A stretch of 64,000 nt of DNA from Haliscomenobacter sp033763495 (GCF_033763495.1 NZ_JANRKL010000062.1:6766-70765); one strand, 5' to 3'; shown: positions 16,803 through 25,708, numbered from the stretch's first letter. Program-made: numbers and translations. The notes: generated by a model not told the origin, from the letters alone.

Positions 16803-19778
16803 TTAAAACTTCGCGTTGATACCAAATGTAATCTGACGCACCGAAGGCGTCTGATCTTGGTTAACCGTACCTTCGGTTTCATTGTCGATCCCTTTATATT
16901 TAGAGCGATACTCAGAGAAAATAAAGGGCTGCTGAATACTCGTAAAGACACGCAATCCAGTGAGCTTTTTCACTGGAATATTATAGCCAAAGTTGATGTT
17001 GCGGATTTTTACAAAAGTACCACTAAAATAAGTCAAGGTAGACTGGTAAACTGGTGCCTCCTGGTTTACATTGGGGCGTGGAAAATCATTGGTTGGATTG
17101 TTGGGTGTCCAATAATCAATATCCAGGTTGTTGTAACGACCTGCCAGGGTGTTGAAAGTAGAATGGAAACCACTTTGGAACATACTACCAATGCGCGCAA
17201 AAACAAAGAAGGACAAATCAAATCCTTTGTATTCAAAACGGTTGGTGATACCACCACTCCATTTTGGAACCTGAGAACCCAGGATGGTACGGTCTGAAGC
17301 ATCATGTTTGCCGTCGCCATTCACGTCTTCCACCTTGATTTCTCCAACTTTACGCTGGTATTTGGTGGCTTGATCCAATTCGCTGGTTTGCCAGATGCCA
17401 ATTTTTTTGAAATCAAAATAAGCAGTCAAGGGTTGGCCGATGAAACGGGCGTTGCCAATGTCATCCACTTTACCGTTGAACAGTTCCAGGATGGCTTCTT
17501 TGTTGTGGGTGAATTGCAGGTCGGTGCTCCAGCGGAAATCCCCTTTGTCGATGTTAACGGTAGATAAGGTAATTTCCAAACCTTTGTTGCGGGTCCGGCC
17601 GACATTGCGCAATACGCTGGAAAAACCACTGGTCAGTGGCAATTGGTCGTTCAACAACAAGTCGCGGGTATCCGCCTGGTATACTTCGATGTTACCATAA
17701 ACCCGGCCAGCCCAAAGAGAAAAGTCCAAACCAATGTTCGCCGTAGAAGTAGATTCCCATTTCAAGTCAGGGTTACCTAAAATAGAAGGGCGATAACCAT
17801 AGGCACCCGTAGTGCCAAACAGGTATGTGGTTCTACTCAAAGAAGTTTGGGTTTGGTAGGGGTTGATCGCCGTGTTACCAATCGAACCATAACTAGCGCG
17901 CAGCTTCAATTGCTCCAACCACTTGGAACCTTTCAGGAATCCTTCTTCACTGATGTTCCAACCCAATGCTACCGAGGGGAAGAAGCCGTACTTGGTATTT
18001 CTTCCGAAACGAGAAGAGCCATCGTAACGTCCCGTCAAAGTCAACAAATACTTGCCCTGGAAATCGTAGTTGATGCGCCCCATGTAAGAGTTCAATGCCC
18101 ATTGGGTGAGGTTGGTACTAGGGTTATTGATGGTTGAAGCTTGTCCAAGTGCATAGAATTGCTGTGTTTCTGCAGGGACTCCATCCACACTGATACTGGC
18201 TGTTTCCACGTCATCCTTTTGTAAGGATTGCATGGCAGTGATGTTCAAATTATTTGCCCCAAAGCTTTTGCTATAGTTCAGGATGTTTTCAACTGTGTAG
18301 TTAAAACCGTACTCATAGAAGGTATTAGCTACAGCGTTCCCACCACGGCGAGCTTGAGTTTGACTGCCTGTGAAGCGACCCAAACGTCGGTTGGTGAAGT
18401 CGGGGCCAAAATTTACTCGATATTTTAAACCTGGAATGATTTCCCATTCACCATAAATGCTGCTGAACATTCGAGTTCTTTTCGTCAAATCAATGATAGC
18501 TCCAGGTGCGATTTCAGCAATTGGATTGGTTTGCAAACCGTCGGAAGTAGGTAAAAAAATCAGGTTGCCATTATCGTCATAAGGCCTACCAAGGGGGTTT
18601 TCGCGAAGAGTAACCCCAAGTGGATTAAAGACTTCGCCATTGCGTTCGCTGTATACTAGCAGAGTCGAAGTTCCCACTTTCATACGCTGATTTATCTGAT
18701 GATCAAGGTTCAAGCGGAAAGTGTAACGGGTGAAATCTTGGTTGTGAATGATCCCTACATCATTGAAGTAGTTAGCTGAAATGGCAAACTGGGTGTTTTT
18801 GTCCCCCCCAGTTACACCCAATTGGTGGCTTTGGATGTTGCCTTGGCGCAAAATATAGTCTTGATAATCAGTGGAACGGCCTTTAGCAATACCATCCAAT
18901 TCGATGGCTTCAAACAATTTAGCATCGTCAGCTGCCGTAGCTGGCCCAGCAGGGTAAGCACCAACTGCTCGCCGCGACTCCCGCTTGTATTCCGCAAACT
19001 GAGCCCCATCCATAACGTCGATACTCCCCAAAGCTTCGGATATACCATAATAAGTATCAAAACTGACAACGGATTTACCAGCCTTCCCCCTTCGAGTGGT
19101 CACCAAGACAACTCCATTAGAACCCCGAGAACCATAAATCGCCGTAGCAGATGCATCTTTCAGCACCTCCATGGATTGAATATCCTGAGGGTTGATGTCG
19201 TCAATACCTCCGGCAAGTGGAATCCCATCTACAACATAAAGTGGCTCATTGGAGGCCTGGATAGAACGACGACCCCGAATCCGCACTGTTGGCGCAGAGC
19301 CTGGCCTACTCCCCGCCTGCACAACATCCACCCCTGCTGCCCGACCCTGTAGGGCCTGACGTGCGTTGGTAATCGGCAATTCGGTGATTTGTTTGGAAGT
19401 GATCGAAGAAATGGCCCCGGTCAATTGACTTTTGCGTTGGGTACCATAACCTACTACCACTGTTTCGGCCAGGTCAGCGATGTTTTCTTCCAGTGTAATG
19501 TCTACCACTGTTCTGGTGCCCACCGTTTCTTCCTTGGTGTTGTAACCGGTGTAACTGATCACCAAAACAGACTCATTGCTCACTGCTAAGGTAAATGCAC
19601 CGTCGGCATCAGTAACAGTACCTGTAGTAGTTCCCTTCACCGCAATCGAGGCGCCAATCAGGCCTTCTCCGTTGGTGTCGGTAATTTTTCCCGTGATTTG
19701 ACGGGTTTGGGCAAATGCGAATTGACAGCTCAGCAGAAGTGTCAAAACGAGCATCATTCCGTGTAATGGACTTTTCAT
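16803..19778 (-). CDS. SusC/RagA-family TonB-linked outer membrane transporter
   Basis: A 991-residue TonB-dependent channel for oligosaccharide import. In order: a signal peptide ending FAFAQ at about residue 23, a carboxypeptidase-regulatory-like domain (QITGKITDTNGEGLIGASI), the SusC signature (VVVGYGTQRKSQLTGAISSI), a plug domain with YGSRGSNGVVLVTTRRGKAG, and a long beta-barrel ending in ITFGINAKF. The ATG at 19778 is chosen because it begins the signal peptide; the frame runs 41 codons further upstream without family features. It is the first gene of the SusC-SusD-dehydrogenase series and is divergent from an AraC regulator, the likely controller. No glycoside hydrolase lies beside it. 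Confidence 0.95.
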   Translation of the reverse strand: MKSPLHGMMLVLTLLLSCQFAFAQTRQITGKITDTNGEGLIGASIAVKGTTTGTVTDADGAFTLAVSNESVLVISYTGYNTKEETVGTRTVVDITLEENIADLAETVVVGYGTQRKSQLTGAISSITSKQITELPITNARQALQGRAAGVDVVQAGSRPGSAPTVRIRGRRSIQASNEPLYVVDGIPLAGGIDDINPQDIQSMEVLKDASATAIYGSRGSNGVVLVTTRRGKAGKSVVSFDTYYGISEALGSIDVMDGAQFAEYKRESRRAVGAYPAGPATAADDAKLFEAIELDGIAKGRSTDYQDYILRQGNIQSHQLGVTGGDKNTQFAISANYFNDVGIIHNQDFTRYTFRLNLDHQINQRMKVGTSTLLVYSERNGEVFNPLGVTLRENPLGRPYDDNGNLIFLPTSDGLQTNPIAEIAPGAIIDLTKRTRMFSSIYGEWEIIPGLKYRVNFGPDFTNRRLGRFTGSQTQARRGGNAVANTFYEYGFNYTVENILNYSKSFGANNLNITAMQSLQKDDVETASISVDGVPAETQQFYALGQASTINNPSTNLTQWALNSYMGRINYDFQGKYLLTLTGRYDGSSRFGRNTKYGFFPSVALGWNISEEGFLKGSKWLEQLKLRASYGSIGNTAINPYQTQTSLSRTTYLFGTTGAYGYRPSILGNPDLKWESTSTANIGLDFSLWAGRVYGNIEVYQADTRDLLLNDQLPLTSGFSSVLRNVGRTRNKGLEITLSTVNIDKGDFRWSTDLQFTHNKEAILELFNGKVDDIGNARFIGQPLTAYFDFKKIGIWQTSELDQATKYQRKVGEIKVEDVNGDGKHDASDRTILGSQVPKWSGGITNRFEYKGFDLSFFVFARIGSMFQSGFHSTFNTLAGRYNNLDIDYWTPNNPTNDFPRPNVNQEAPVYQSTLTYFSGTFVKIRNINFGYNIPVKKLTGLRVFTSIQQPFIFSEYRSKYKGIDNETEGTVNQDQTPSVRQITFGINAKF

Positions 19779-19962
19779 GCTGCTAAATGTTGTTTGTTTA
19801 AAATAAAATTCTAAAAATTTAATGAGTGCGGTACAAATGTCGGAATTTGCAAGTAGATGGAATACTGATATTTTGTTGATTTCTGATACTTTTATGCTCA
19901 TATTGGGGGTAGTTCTGGAAAAAATCCATTATTTTTAAGGCAAAATTCGCGATATTTAAGCC

Positions 19963-20826
19963 ATGAAGCCGCAACTGCTTAAAATCACACCACCGCCCAA
20001 TTCGTCCTTTAATTTTTTTGCACAGGACGCCGCTTTTTTTGCTACCCCCTGGCATTATCATCCTGAATACGAGATTGTTTTGGTGTTGGAAAGCACGGGT
20101 AAGAAATTTGTTGGAAGCAATATTTCCGACTTTAAACCCGGAGACTTGTGCATGATGGGGGCTTATTTGCCCCATTACTACCGCAACGATGAGCGATTTT
20201 ATGCCAAGGACAGCACAGTGAGGGCAAGGTCTTTAGTCATTCATTTTTTAGAAGACTTTATGGGTGGGAATTTTTTTGATTTGCCGGAGTGCCAGGCCAT
20301 CAAAAATTTGTTGGAGCGATCGAAACGGGGCTTGAATTTTGGCCCCCAAACGGTTAAAAAAGTGGCTTCCAAAATCGAAGGACTACAATACCTTACCGGG
20401 ATTAACCGATTACTAGAACTGATAGGCGTGTTGGCCATTTTGAGCGAAAGTGAAGATGCGCAAGAATTGACCACCAATTCCATGTCCCTACAAAATGAAG
20501 TAGATTCAGCCCGGATCAATGGAGTTTTGTCTTATATCGTCCAGAATTACCAACAGGAAATCCAGTTAAGCGATGTTGCCAAGTTGGCCAACATGAGTGA
20601 ATCGGCTTTTAGTAGGTACTTTAAAAAAAGGACGCGCCGTACCTTTTCACAGTTTATCACCGAGATTCGAATTGAACATGCTTGTAAATTGTTGGTTCAG
20701 GATAAAATGAGCATCTCAGCCATTTCTCTGGAGAGCGGTTTCAACAACCTTTCCAATTTTAACCGACAATTTAAGCTGCTCAAAAAAACCACTCCACTGG
20801 CTTATCGAAGCACGTTTAACGGTTGA
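19963..20826 (+). CDS. AraC-family transcriptional regulator with cupin sensor
   Basis: A 287-residue cytoplasmic regulator. The N-terminal cupin-like domain contains HYHPEYEIVLVLEST near residue 30, and the C-terminal 100 residues hold the two helix-turn-helix motifs of AraC proteins (LSDVAKLANMSESAFSRYFK and ISAISLESGFNNLSNFNRQF). The effector is probably a sugar or sugar acid, inferred from its position. It is divergent from susC with 184 bases between the two starts, which fits local control of the SusC/SusD locus. Confidence 0.9.
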   Translation: MKPQLLKITPPPNSSFNFFAQDAAFFATPWHYHPEYEIVLVLESTGKKFVGSNISDFKPGDLCMMGAYLPHYYRNDERFYAKDSTVRARSLVIHFLEDFMGGNFFDLPECQAIKNLLERSKRGLNFGPQTVKKVASKIEGLQYLTGINRLLELIGVLAILSESEDAQELTTNSMSLQNEVDSARINGVLSYIVQNYQQEIQLSDVAKLANMSESAFSRYFKKRTRRTFSQFITEIRIEHACKLLVQDKMSISAISLESGFNNLSNFNRQFKLLKKTTPLAYRSTFNG

Positions 20827-20835
20827 CAATCAGAC

Positions 20836-21033
20836 TCATTCAGTAGTTGGATTGTCATCTGGCTTATCTTTGTTGTTGTCGGCTTTTTTGCCTTTTTTCG
20901 TCTTCTTAGACGTGGTGGAATTTTTGTTTTCTACTGCTTTGTCCTCCAGTGAATTAAACAAGCCATCCCAAACCAAACCTTGCATCCGTTTCTTGTCACT
21001 CATCTCTTCTCTTGTTTTTTTGTCCTTTTTCAT
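20836..21033 (-). CDS. small highly charged protein
   Basis: A 65-residue protein starting MKKDKKTREEMSDKKRMQ. It is lysine-rich, with a C-terminal low-complexity tail of Lys, Asp and Asn (KKTKKGKKADNNKDKPDD), probably disordered. A short hydrophobic piece (LVWDGLFNSL) may form a helix. I know no function. It converges on the AraC gene with nine bases between the stops. The opposite frame over the same bases is also open, but its product is an implausible phenylalanine/leucine/serine string, so this strand is preferred. Confidence 0.45.
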   Translation of the reverse strand: MKKDKKTREEMSDKKRMQGLVWDGLFNSLEDKAVENKNSTTSKKTKKGKKADNNKDKPDDNPTTE

Positions 21034-21292
21034 AGGCACAATGAATAATTAAGTCACTTGACACCAATAGGTGGAAGTAACACAATGTAAACGACGTGGA
21101 TTAGCATCATCAAGGTTCACATTGACCAATCACAGTGTTTCTAAGGGAAATTACATGAGGGGAAATAAGAGATGTATTACAGCTGAAGGAATCAATAAAA
21201 TTTCAGCGAATATACCTGAATTTGGCGACAAATGAAAGTATATTGGTAAATTCTTTGCATTTTTATATTATAACTATTTTGTTTATGGGAAA

Positions 21293-22132
21293 TCAGGGGG
21301 TAAAAGATAGGAAAATTGCTTGTTTTTGAAGCGGGATAATTTGTTTCTCTTCTGCAACCTGGAATAAATGCTTGACTGCTGCACGGCCTTGATCACCCAA
21401 ATTGGCGGAAAAATGATTCACATAAAGGTCAATGTGTTGACGACGTACAAGAGGATCCATCTCCTGAGCATGTTGGGCAACGAAGGATTCTGATGCGGCA
21501 GGATTGGCCCAGGCGTACTCAACACTACGCCTGATGATGCGATTCACTTTTTGAATGATGGTTTCAGGCAAGTTTCGTTTGATGACGATACCTCCCAGGG
21601 GAATAGGCATACCGGTACTCTGCTCCCAGTATTCACCAAGATCCAGCAATTTTACCAAGCCTTTATCAGCGTAGGTGAAACGATTCTCGTGGATAATCAA
21701 CCCTGCATCAACAACACCATTCAATACCGCAGTTTCAATTTCGGAAAAAAGCATTTCCTTTTTTTGTGTAGCAGCAGGAAACGCCAGACTGAGTAGGAAA
21801 TTAGCAGTGGTCAACTTCCCTGGGATTGCTATTTTTAGGTGTGAAATTTGATCATGAGGAATCGGCGACTTGGCAATCAGCAAAGGACCACAGTTGTTTC
21901 CCAATGCACTTCCTGCATCCAGCAAGATGTATTTTTCGGTCAAATGAGCATAGGCGTGGTAACTGAGTTTGGTAATGTCCAAATCGGCAAGTCCTGCTCG
22001 GCGGTTCAATTCTTCTACGTCACCCAAAAAAACTTCAAATTCCAGCCCTTCGGTATCGATTCTGCCATGAATCATGGCATCAAAAATAAAAGTGTCGTTA
22101 GGACAGGGGGAAAAGCCAAGCGTTAATTTCAT
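21293..22132 (-). CDS. mqnD: 1,4-dihydroxy-6-naphthoate synthase (futalosine menaquinone pathway)
   Basis: A 279-residue enzyme that converts cyclic de-hypoxanthine futalosine to 1,4-dihydroxy-6-naphthoate in the alternative menaquinone route. The N-terminal signature SPCPNDTFIFDAMIHG (residues 8-23) is diagnostic, followed by DVEELNRRA and the KLSYHAY segment. It has the fold of periplasmic binding proteins but no signal peptide. Its start is only 11 bases from the divergent pseudouridine synthase start, so the promoters must overlap the coding ends. No other mqn gene is in this window. Confidence 0.93.
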   Translation of the reverse strand: MKLTLGFSPCPNDTFIFDAMIHGRIDTEGLEFEVFLGDVEELNRRAGLADLDITKLSYHAYAHLTEKYILLDAGSALGNNCGPLLIAKSPIPHDQISHLKIAIPGKLTTANFLLSLAFPAATQKKEMLFSEIETAVLNGVVDAGLIIHENRFTYADKGLVKLLDLGEYWEQSTGMPIPLGGIVIKRNLPETIIQKVNRIIRRSVEYAWANPAASESFVAQHAQEMDPLVRRQHIDLYVNHFSANLGDQGRAAVKHLFQVAEEKQIIPLQKQAIFLSFTP

Positions 22133-22139
22133 AACTTTG
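22132..22139 (+). promoter_or_regulatory. -7 promoter element placing the transcript start at or next to the ATG
   Basis: TAACTTTG fits TAnnTTTG exactly and ends four bases before the ATG at 22144. With the usual 4-6 base distance to the start site, the mRNA would begin at or next to the ATG, giving a leaderless message. No good -33 TTG is present. Confidence 0.4.
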
Positions 22140-22143
22140 CGGT

Positions 22144-22845
22144 ATGAACTTACAAGTAATCTACGAAGATAATCATCTCATCGCGGTAAACAAGCCCGCG
22201 GGCATTCTGGTTCAAGGGGACGAAACCGAAGATACCCCCTTGGTCGACTATGTAAAAGACTACATTAAATTCCGGTACAAAAAACCCGGTGATGTTTTCT
22301 TGGGTGTAGTGCATCGATTGGATCGCCCGGTAAGTGGCGCGGTGATTTTTGCGCGGACCAGCAAAGCTTTGACCCGCATGAACGAACTGTTCAAGGAGCG
22401 GAAAGTCGAAAAACACTATTGGGCCATTACGGAGCGCCGTCCTTCTCCGGAAGTAGGGCACTTGACACACTATATCCTGAAAGACCACGAGAAAAATATC
22501 TCCAAGGCATTGGATCAAATGAGCAATCGCTCTAAAGATGCCAAAAAGTCGGATCTGGATTATGAATTGATTGGTGCGTTGGAAGGTAAACATTTGCTTT
22601 TGGTCAAACCCATCACCGGGAGGCCTCACCAAATTCGGGTCCAGTTGTCAAAAATTGGCTGTCCAATAGTGGGAGATTTAAAATATGGTCATTCTCAACC
22701 CAATAATGATGGTAGCATTTATTTGCATTGCCGCGCTATGGTTTTTCAGCATCCCGTAACCAAAGAAATGGTGAAGGTCGTCGCCGATGCTCCGCATGAG
22801 CGTTTGTGGAATCAGATGAGTGCCTTGGCGGAGCAAAAAAATTAG
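22144..22845 (+). CDS. RluA-family RNA pseudouridine synthase
   Basis: A 233-residue enzyme that isomerises uridine to pseudouridine in rRNA or tRNA. The catalytic motif HRLDRPVSG (around residue 59) carries the essential aspartate; Val replaces the more usual Thr before SG. The C-terminal GRPHQIRVQLSKIGCPIVGD is typical. There is no S4 domain, so it is a short RluA type and the target uridine is unknown. The stop is followed by a hairpin shared with the converging CobW gene. Confidence 0.9.
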   Translation: MNLQVIYEDNHLIAVNKPAGILVQGDETEDTPLVDYVKDYIKFRYKKPGDVFLGVVHRLDRPVSGAVIFARTSKALTRMNELFKERKVEKHYWAITERRPSPEVGHLTHYILKDHEKNISKALDQMSNRSKDAKKSDLDYELIGALEGKHLLLVKPITGRPHQIRVQLSKIGCPIVGDLKYGHSQPNNDGSIYLHCRAMVFQHPVTKEMVKVVADAPHERLWNQMSALAEQKN

Positions 22846-22848
22846 TTG

Positions 22849-22896
22849 ATGCCTCGCGGCTATGCTCAGTGACTGAGGTGAGCGTAGCCAAGGCAT
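22849..22896. terminator. hairpin between converging genes, related to repeat family E
   Basis: ATGCCT (22849-22854) and AGGCAT (22891-22896) close a stem whose inner part pairs GGCTATGCTCA with TGAGCGTAGCC around GTGAC. It begins four bases after the pseudouridine synthase stop and touches the CobW stop. GGCTA-GCTCAG is the core of the repeats found inside cobA (33938-34006). There is no T run on either side. Confidence 0.5.
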
Positions 22897-23879
22897 TAGC
22901 CCTTCTTCAAACAACTCCGCAATGCCTTTTCTAATGCCTCCCGTTTCAGGTTTTTTCCAATGATGACAATCCTGGACAGGCGAGGCTCTCCTTCTCGCCA
23001 ATCTCCAGCTCTGGTAAAGGCTGATTGGGTGCGTACGGATTGGAAAACCATTTTGGATTCTCCTTCGCCCAAGTTCAAAATTCCCTTAATGCGGTAGATG
23101 TTTTTGCCCTGAATCATCAGCAGGACCTTGCTCCAGTGAATAAAGGCAAGCAAATTAAAAGTTTGCTCGAAAGTAAAGCTGTGCGCAGTGACATCTGCAT
23201 GGTGCTGATGTTCATGAACATGCTCATGCTCATGTGAATGACTATCCTGTACTACATCTTTGATGCGCCGTTCCAACTGTCCCACTTCGTAAGCATGCAA
23301 TGCGATTAGGTCTGCGGCAGTGTGACCATAATTGGCCAGACTGATGCTGGCCAGTGGATTCATCTCCCTTAAATTGGCTTGGAGTGCTTCGAGGTAATGG
23401 GCCTGGACATCATCGGATTTGTTAATGACGATGTGATCGGCAAAGGTAATTTGTTTAACGGCCTCTTCCCGTTCAGCCAGTGTTTCCTGCACACTGACCG
23501 CATCAACCAGACAAACGGTACCATCCAATTGAAAGGCGGATTGAATCCCTGGATCACTCACGAAAGCGGCTGCTACAGCATCTGGTTCGGCCATGCCCGT
23601 CGTTTCGATGATCAGATGGTCAAAGTCTTTTCCGGAATTGAGTAACTTTTCCAGGGTTTCGATCAATTCGCCATTGAGCGAGCAACAAATGCAACCATTG
23701 GCCAATTCAAAAATAGCATCACTTGCGCCAATCACCAAATCACCATCAATGGGGACTTCTCCAAATTCATTTTCAATGATGGCGAACTTTTTCTCAGGAT
23801 GATTGGCAATGAGTTGGTTGAGCAGGCTGGTTTTGCCGGCTCCGAGGAACCCGGTGAGGATGGTTACGGGAATGGGCAT
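22896..23879 (-). CDS. CobW/G3E-family metal-chaperone GTPase
   Basis: A 327-residue P-loop GTPase of the CobW/YjiA/ZNG1 group, thought to insert metal ions (often zinc) into client enzymes. The Walker A motif GFLGAGKTSLLNQ is near the N-terminus, GCICCS is the diagnostic CxCC metal motif, and NKSD is the guanine-specificity motif. A histidine-rich loop (HSHEHEHVHEHQHHAD), around residue 220, probably binds or stores metal. The C-terminal CobW_C domain follows. ATG at 23879 is preferred; an upstream ATG would add six residues. Zur control is common for this family but no site was identified. Confidence 0.88.
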   Translation of the reverse strand: MPIPVTILTGFLGAGKTSLLNQLIANHPEKKFAIIENEFGEVPIDGDLVIGASDAIFELANGCICCSLNGELIETLEKLLNSGKDFDHLIIETTGMAEPDAVAAAFVSDPGIQSAFQLDGTVCLVDAVSVQETLAEREEAVKQITFADHIVINKSDDVQAHYLEALQANLREMNPLASISLANYGHTAADLIALHAYEVGQLERRIKDVVQDSHSHEHEHVHEHQHHADVTAHSFTFEQTFNLLAFIHWSKVLLMIQGKNIYRIKGILNLGEGESKMVFQSVRTQSAFTRAGDWREGEPRLSRIVIIGKNLKREALEKALRSCLKKG

Positions 23880-23923
23880 ATTGAATGGTTGGGGCAACTC
23901 GGAAATGGATTACGGATAATGTG

Positions 23924-23946
23924 GGGGCGACCGCGAGGGTCGCCCC
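23924..23946. repeat. stop-codon hairpin family C, copy at lpdA
   Basis: GGGGCGACC (23924-23932) pairs with GGTCGCCCC (23938-23946) around a short loop, followed by TACGG and then the reverse-complement TAA of lpdA at 23952. Related copies lie at 33090, 35620 and 57629, always next to a stop codon. Confidence 0.75.
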
Positions 23947-23951
23947 TACGG

Positions 23952-25349
23952 TTATATGTGGATAACCTCACCGTACGCCGCTGCTGCTGCTTCCATCAGC
24001 GCTTCGCTCATGGTTGGGTGAGGGTGAACGGTTTTAATGATTTCATGACCGGTAGTTTCCAATTTTCGGGTTGCGACTACCTCGGCAATCATTTCGGTCA
24101 CGTTTTGGCCGATCATGTGCGCACCAAGGAATTCACCATACTTGGCGTCAAAAATGACTTTAATAAAGCCGGTTTTGTCGCCTGCTGCGCTGGCTTTTCC
24201 CGAAGCACTAAAAGGGAATTTGCCCACTTTGATCTCGTAGCCTTTGTCTTTGGCCTGTTGTTCTGTAAGTCCAACGGAAGCAATTTCCGGTACACAATAG
24301 GTGCAAGAAGGAATGTTGTTGTAATCGAGTGGTTCGGGGTGGTGCCCGGTGATGTTTTCAACACAAATGATGCCTTCTGCACTGGCAACGTGGGCTAGAG
24401 CTGCGGTAGGAATCACATCACCAATGGCATAAATACCTGGTACATTGGTGTGGTAATATTCATCTACCAGGATCATTCCACGATCTGTCTTGATGCCAAG
24501 GGCTTCCAGTCCGATGTTTTCGGTATTGGCAGCTACTCCTGCTGCGGACAGAACGATGTCACACTTGATTTCTTCAATATTTCCAGTTTTACGGTCTTTT
24601 ACCTTGACCACACAACCTTTCCCGCTAGTGTCTACACTCTCGACTGCGGAGTTGCCCATTACCCGGATGCCTTTTTTGCTGTAGATTTTGCCCAATTCTT
24701 TGGAAACGTCGACATCTTCCCGGGGCAATAAACCCTGTTCCATAAATTCTACAATCGTTACCTCGGTACCAATTGCAGCATACACATAAGCAAATTCAAC
24801 TCCAATGGCACCTGCCCCGATGACAACCATACTTTTGGGTTGTTTTTCCAGTACCATCGCTTTACGGTAGTCAATTACTTTTTCACCATCGATTGGCACA
24901 TTGGGCAAACCCTTGGCCCGGCCACCAGTGGCTACAATGATGTGTGTTGCACTGTACTTGGTTTTGGCACCCTGGGCATCGGTTACCTCTACTTGTTTAT
25001 CAGTAGTCAATACACCATTTCCGTTGATGACGGTAATTTTATTTTTTTTCATCAGGAAATTGACACCCTTGCTCATGCCATCAGCAACACCACGACTACG
25101 TTTGACAATACTTTCCCAATCAGCTTTGGCACTACCCACCTTGATGCCGTAATCTTCAGCGTGTTGAATGTATTCAAAAACCTGAGCGCTTTTAATCAGT
25201 GCCTTGGTGGGAATACAACCCCAGTTGAGGCAAATTCCTCCCAATGATTCACGTTCGACCACAGCCACTTTCAAACCCAATTGAGATGCACGGATGGCGG
25301 CAACATAACCTCCGGGACCGCTACCTATAACGATAAGATCAAAATTCAT
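23952..25349 (-). CDS. lpdA: dihydrolipoyl dehydrogenase
   Basis: A 465-residue flavoprotein disulfide reductase, the E3 subunit of pyruvate and 2-oxoglutarate dehydrogenase complexes, reoxidising lipoamide with NAD+. FAD binding is shown by DLIVIGSGPGGYVAAIRA, the redox disulfide by GGICLNWGCIPTKAL (Cys40 and Cys45), NAD binding by VVIGAGAIGVEFAYVY, and the C-terminal His-Glu pair by TVHPHPTMSEAL. Length and motifs are complete. It is transcribed alone, with the family C hairpin after its stop and a 610-base gap before it. Confidence 0.95.
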   Translation of the reverse strand: MNFDLIVIGSGPGGYVAAIRASQLGLKVAVVERESLGGICLNWGCIPTKALIKSAQVFEYIQHAEDYGIKVGSAKADWESIVKRSRGVADGMSKGVNFLMKKNKITVINGNGVLTTDKQVEVTDAQGAKTKYSATHIIVATGGRAKGLPNVPIDGEKVIDYRKAMVLEKQPKSMVVIGAGAIGVEFAYVYAAIGTEVTIVEFMEQGLLPREDVDVSKELGKIYSKKGIRVMGNSAVESVDTSGKGCVVKVKDRKTGNIEEIKCDIVLSAAGVAANTENIGLEALGIKTDRGMILVDEYYHTNVPGIYAIGDVIPTAALAHVASAEGIICVENITGHHPEPLDYNNIPSCTYCVPEIASVGLTEQQAKDKGYEIKVGKFPFSASGKASAAGDKTGFIKVIFDAKYGEFLGAHMIGQNVTEMIAEVVATRKLETTGHEIIKTVHPHPTMSEALMEAAAAAYGEVIHI

Positions 25350-25445
25350 GATGAAAGGTTGAATTAATGTAAAGTAGAGTTTGTTGAGCGCATAGGGTCA
25401 CATAGACCATTTCGCCCCGCGAAGATAGATACTTAGCCTTATATA

Positions 25446-25708
25446 CAAAACAAAAACTCCGCTGACCTGTTTGGGTAGCGGAGCGAATTTACTAACTTAC
25501 TGATACTTAATATGGTGGCATAACAGCGTCATCCTGATAAGGAGACGGTTACGGGAGCCTCGAGCTGTTAAGTGATTATTCTGTAGGATGATCAGGAAAA
25601 TTCCCAGCGATAGGCCAATTCAGCAACGAGATTGGAAATCGTTGACTCAGGTGGGACACTGAGAGGATATTAGGTGTTGTTGAATACTGCATTTCCTGAC
25701 AATTCGCT
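25446..25708 (-). ncRNA. candidate structured RNA ending in an intrinsic terminator
   Basis: The gap 25350-25959 has no credible gene. On the minus strand it ends in a strong terminator: stem arms 25457-25463 and 25477-25483 (CTCCGCT/AGCGGAG) then TTTTTGTTTTG. Upstream in the same transcript many helices can be drawn. TCAGGAAA pairs with TTTCCTGA. CTCAG pairs with CTGAG and CAACGA with TCGTTG as two neighbouring hairpins. CATCCT pairs with AGGATG. The ends AGCGAATT (25701-25708) and AATTCGCT (25482-25489) are complementary, which would close a rod. Length and closed-rod shape recall 6S RNA, but I see no decisive signature and no tmRNA, RNase P or SRP motifs. It could also be a long 3' leader of a neighbour. 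Confidence 0.45.

Noticed and set aside
20852..21052. A plus-strand 66-codon membrane-like frame opposite the small charged protein
   Set aside because: It is an Phe/Leu/Ser-rich shadow of a Lys/Asp-rich frame. The minus-strand frame has a plausible soluble composition, though it is also uncertain.
25446..25708. tmRNA, RNase P RNA or SRP RNA as the identity of the structured gap
   Set aside because: No tRNA-like CCA end, no GAGGAAAGTCC-type RNase P core and no SRP GGAA-loop context were found on either strand. It is left as an unassigned candidate RNA.
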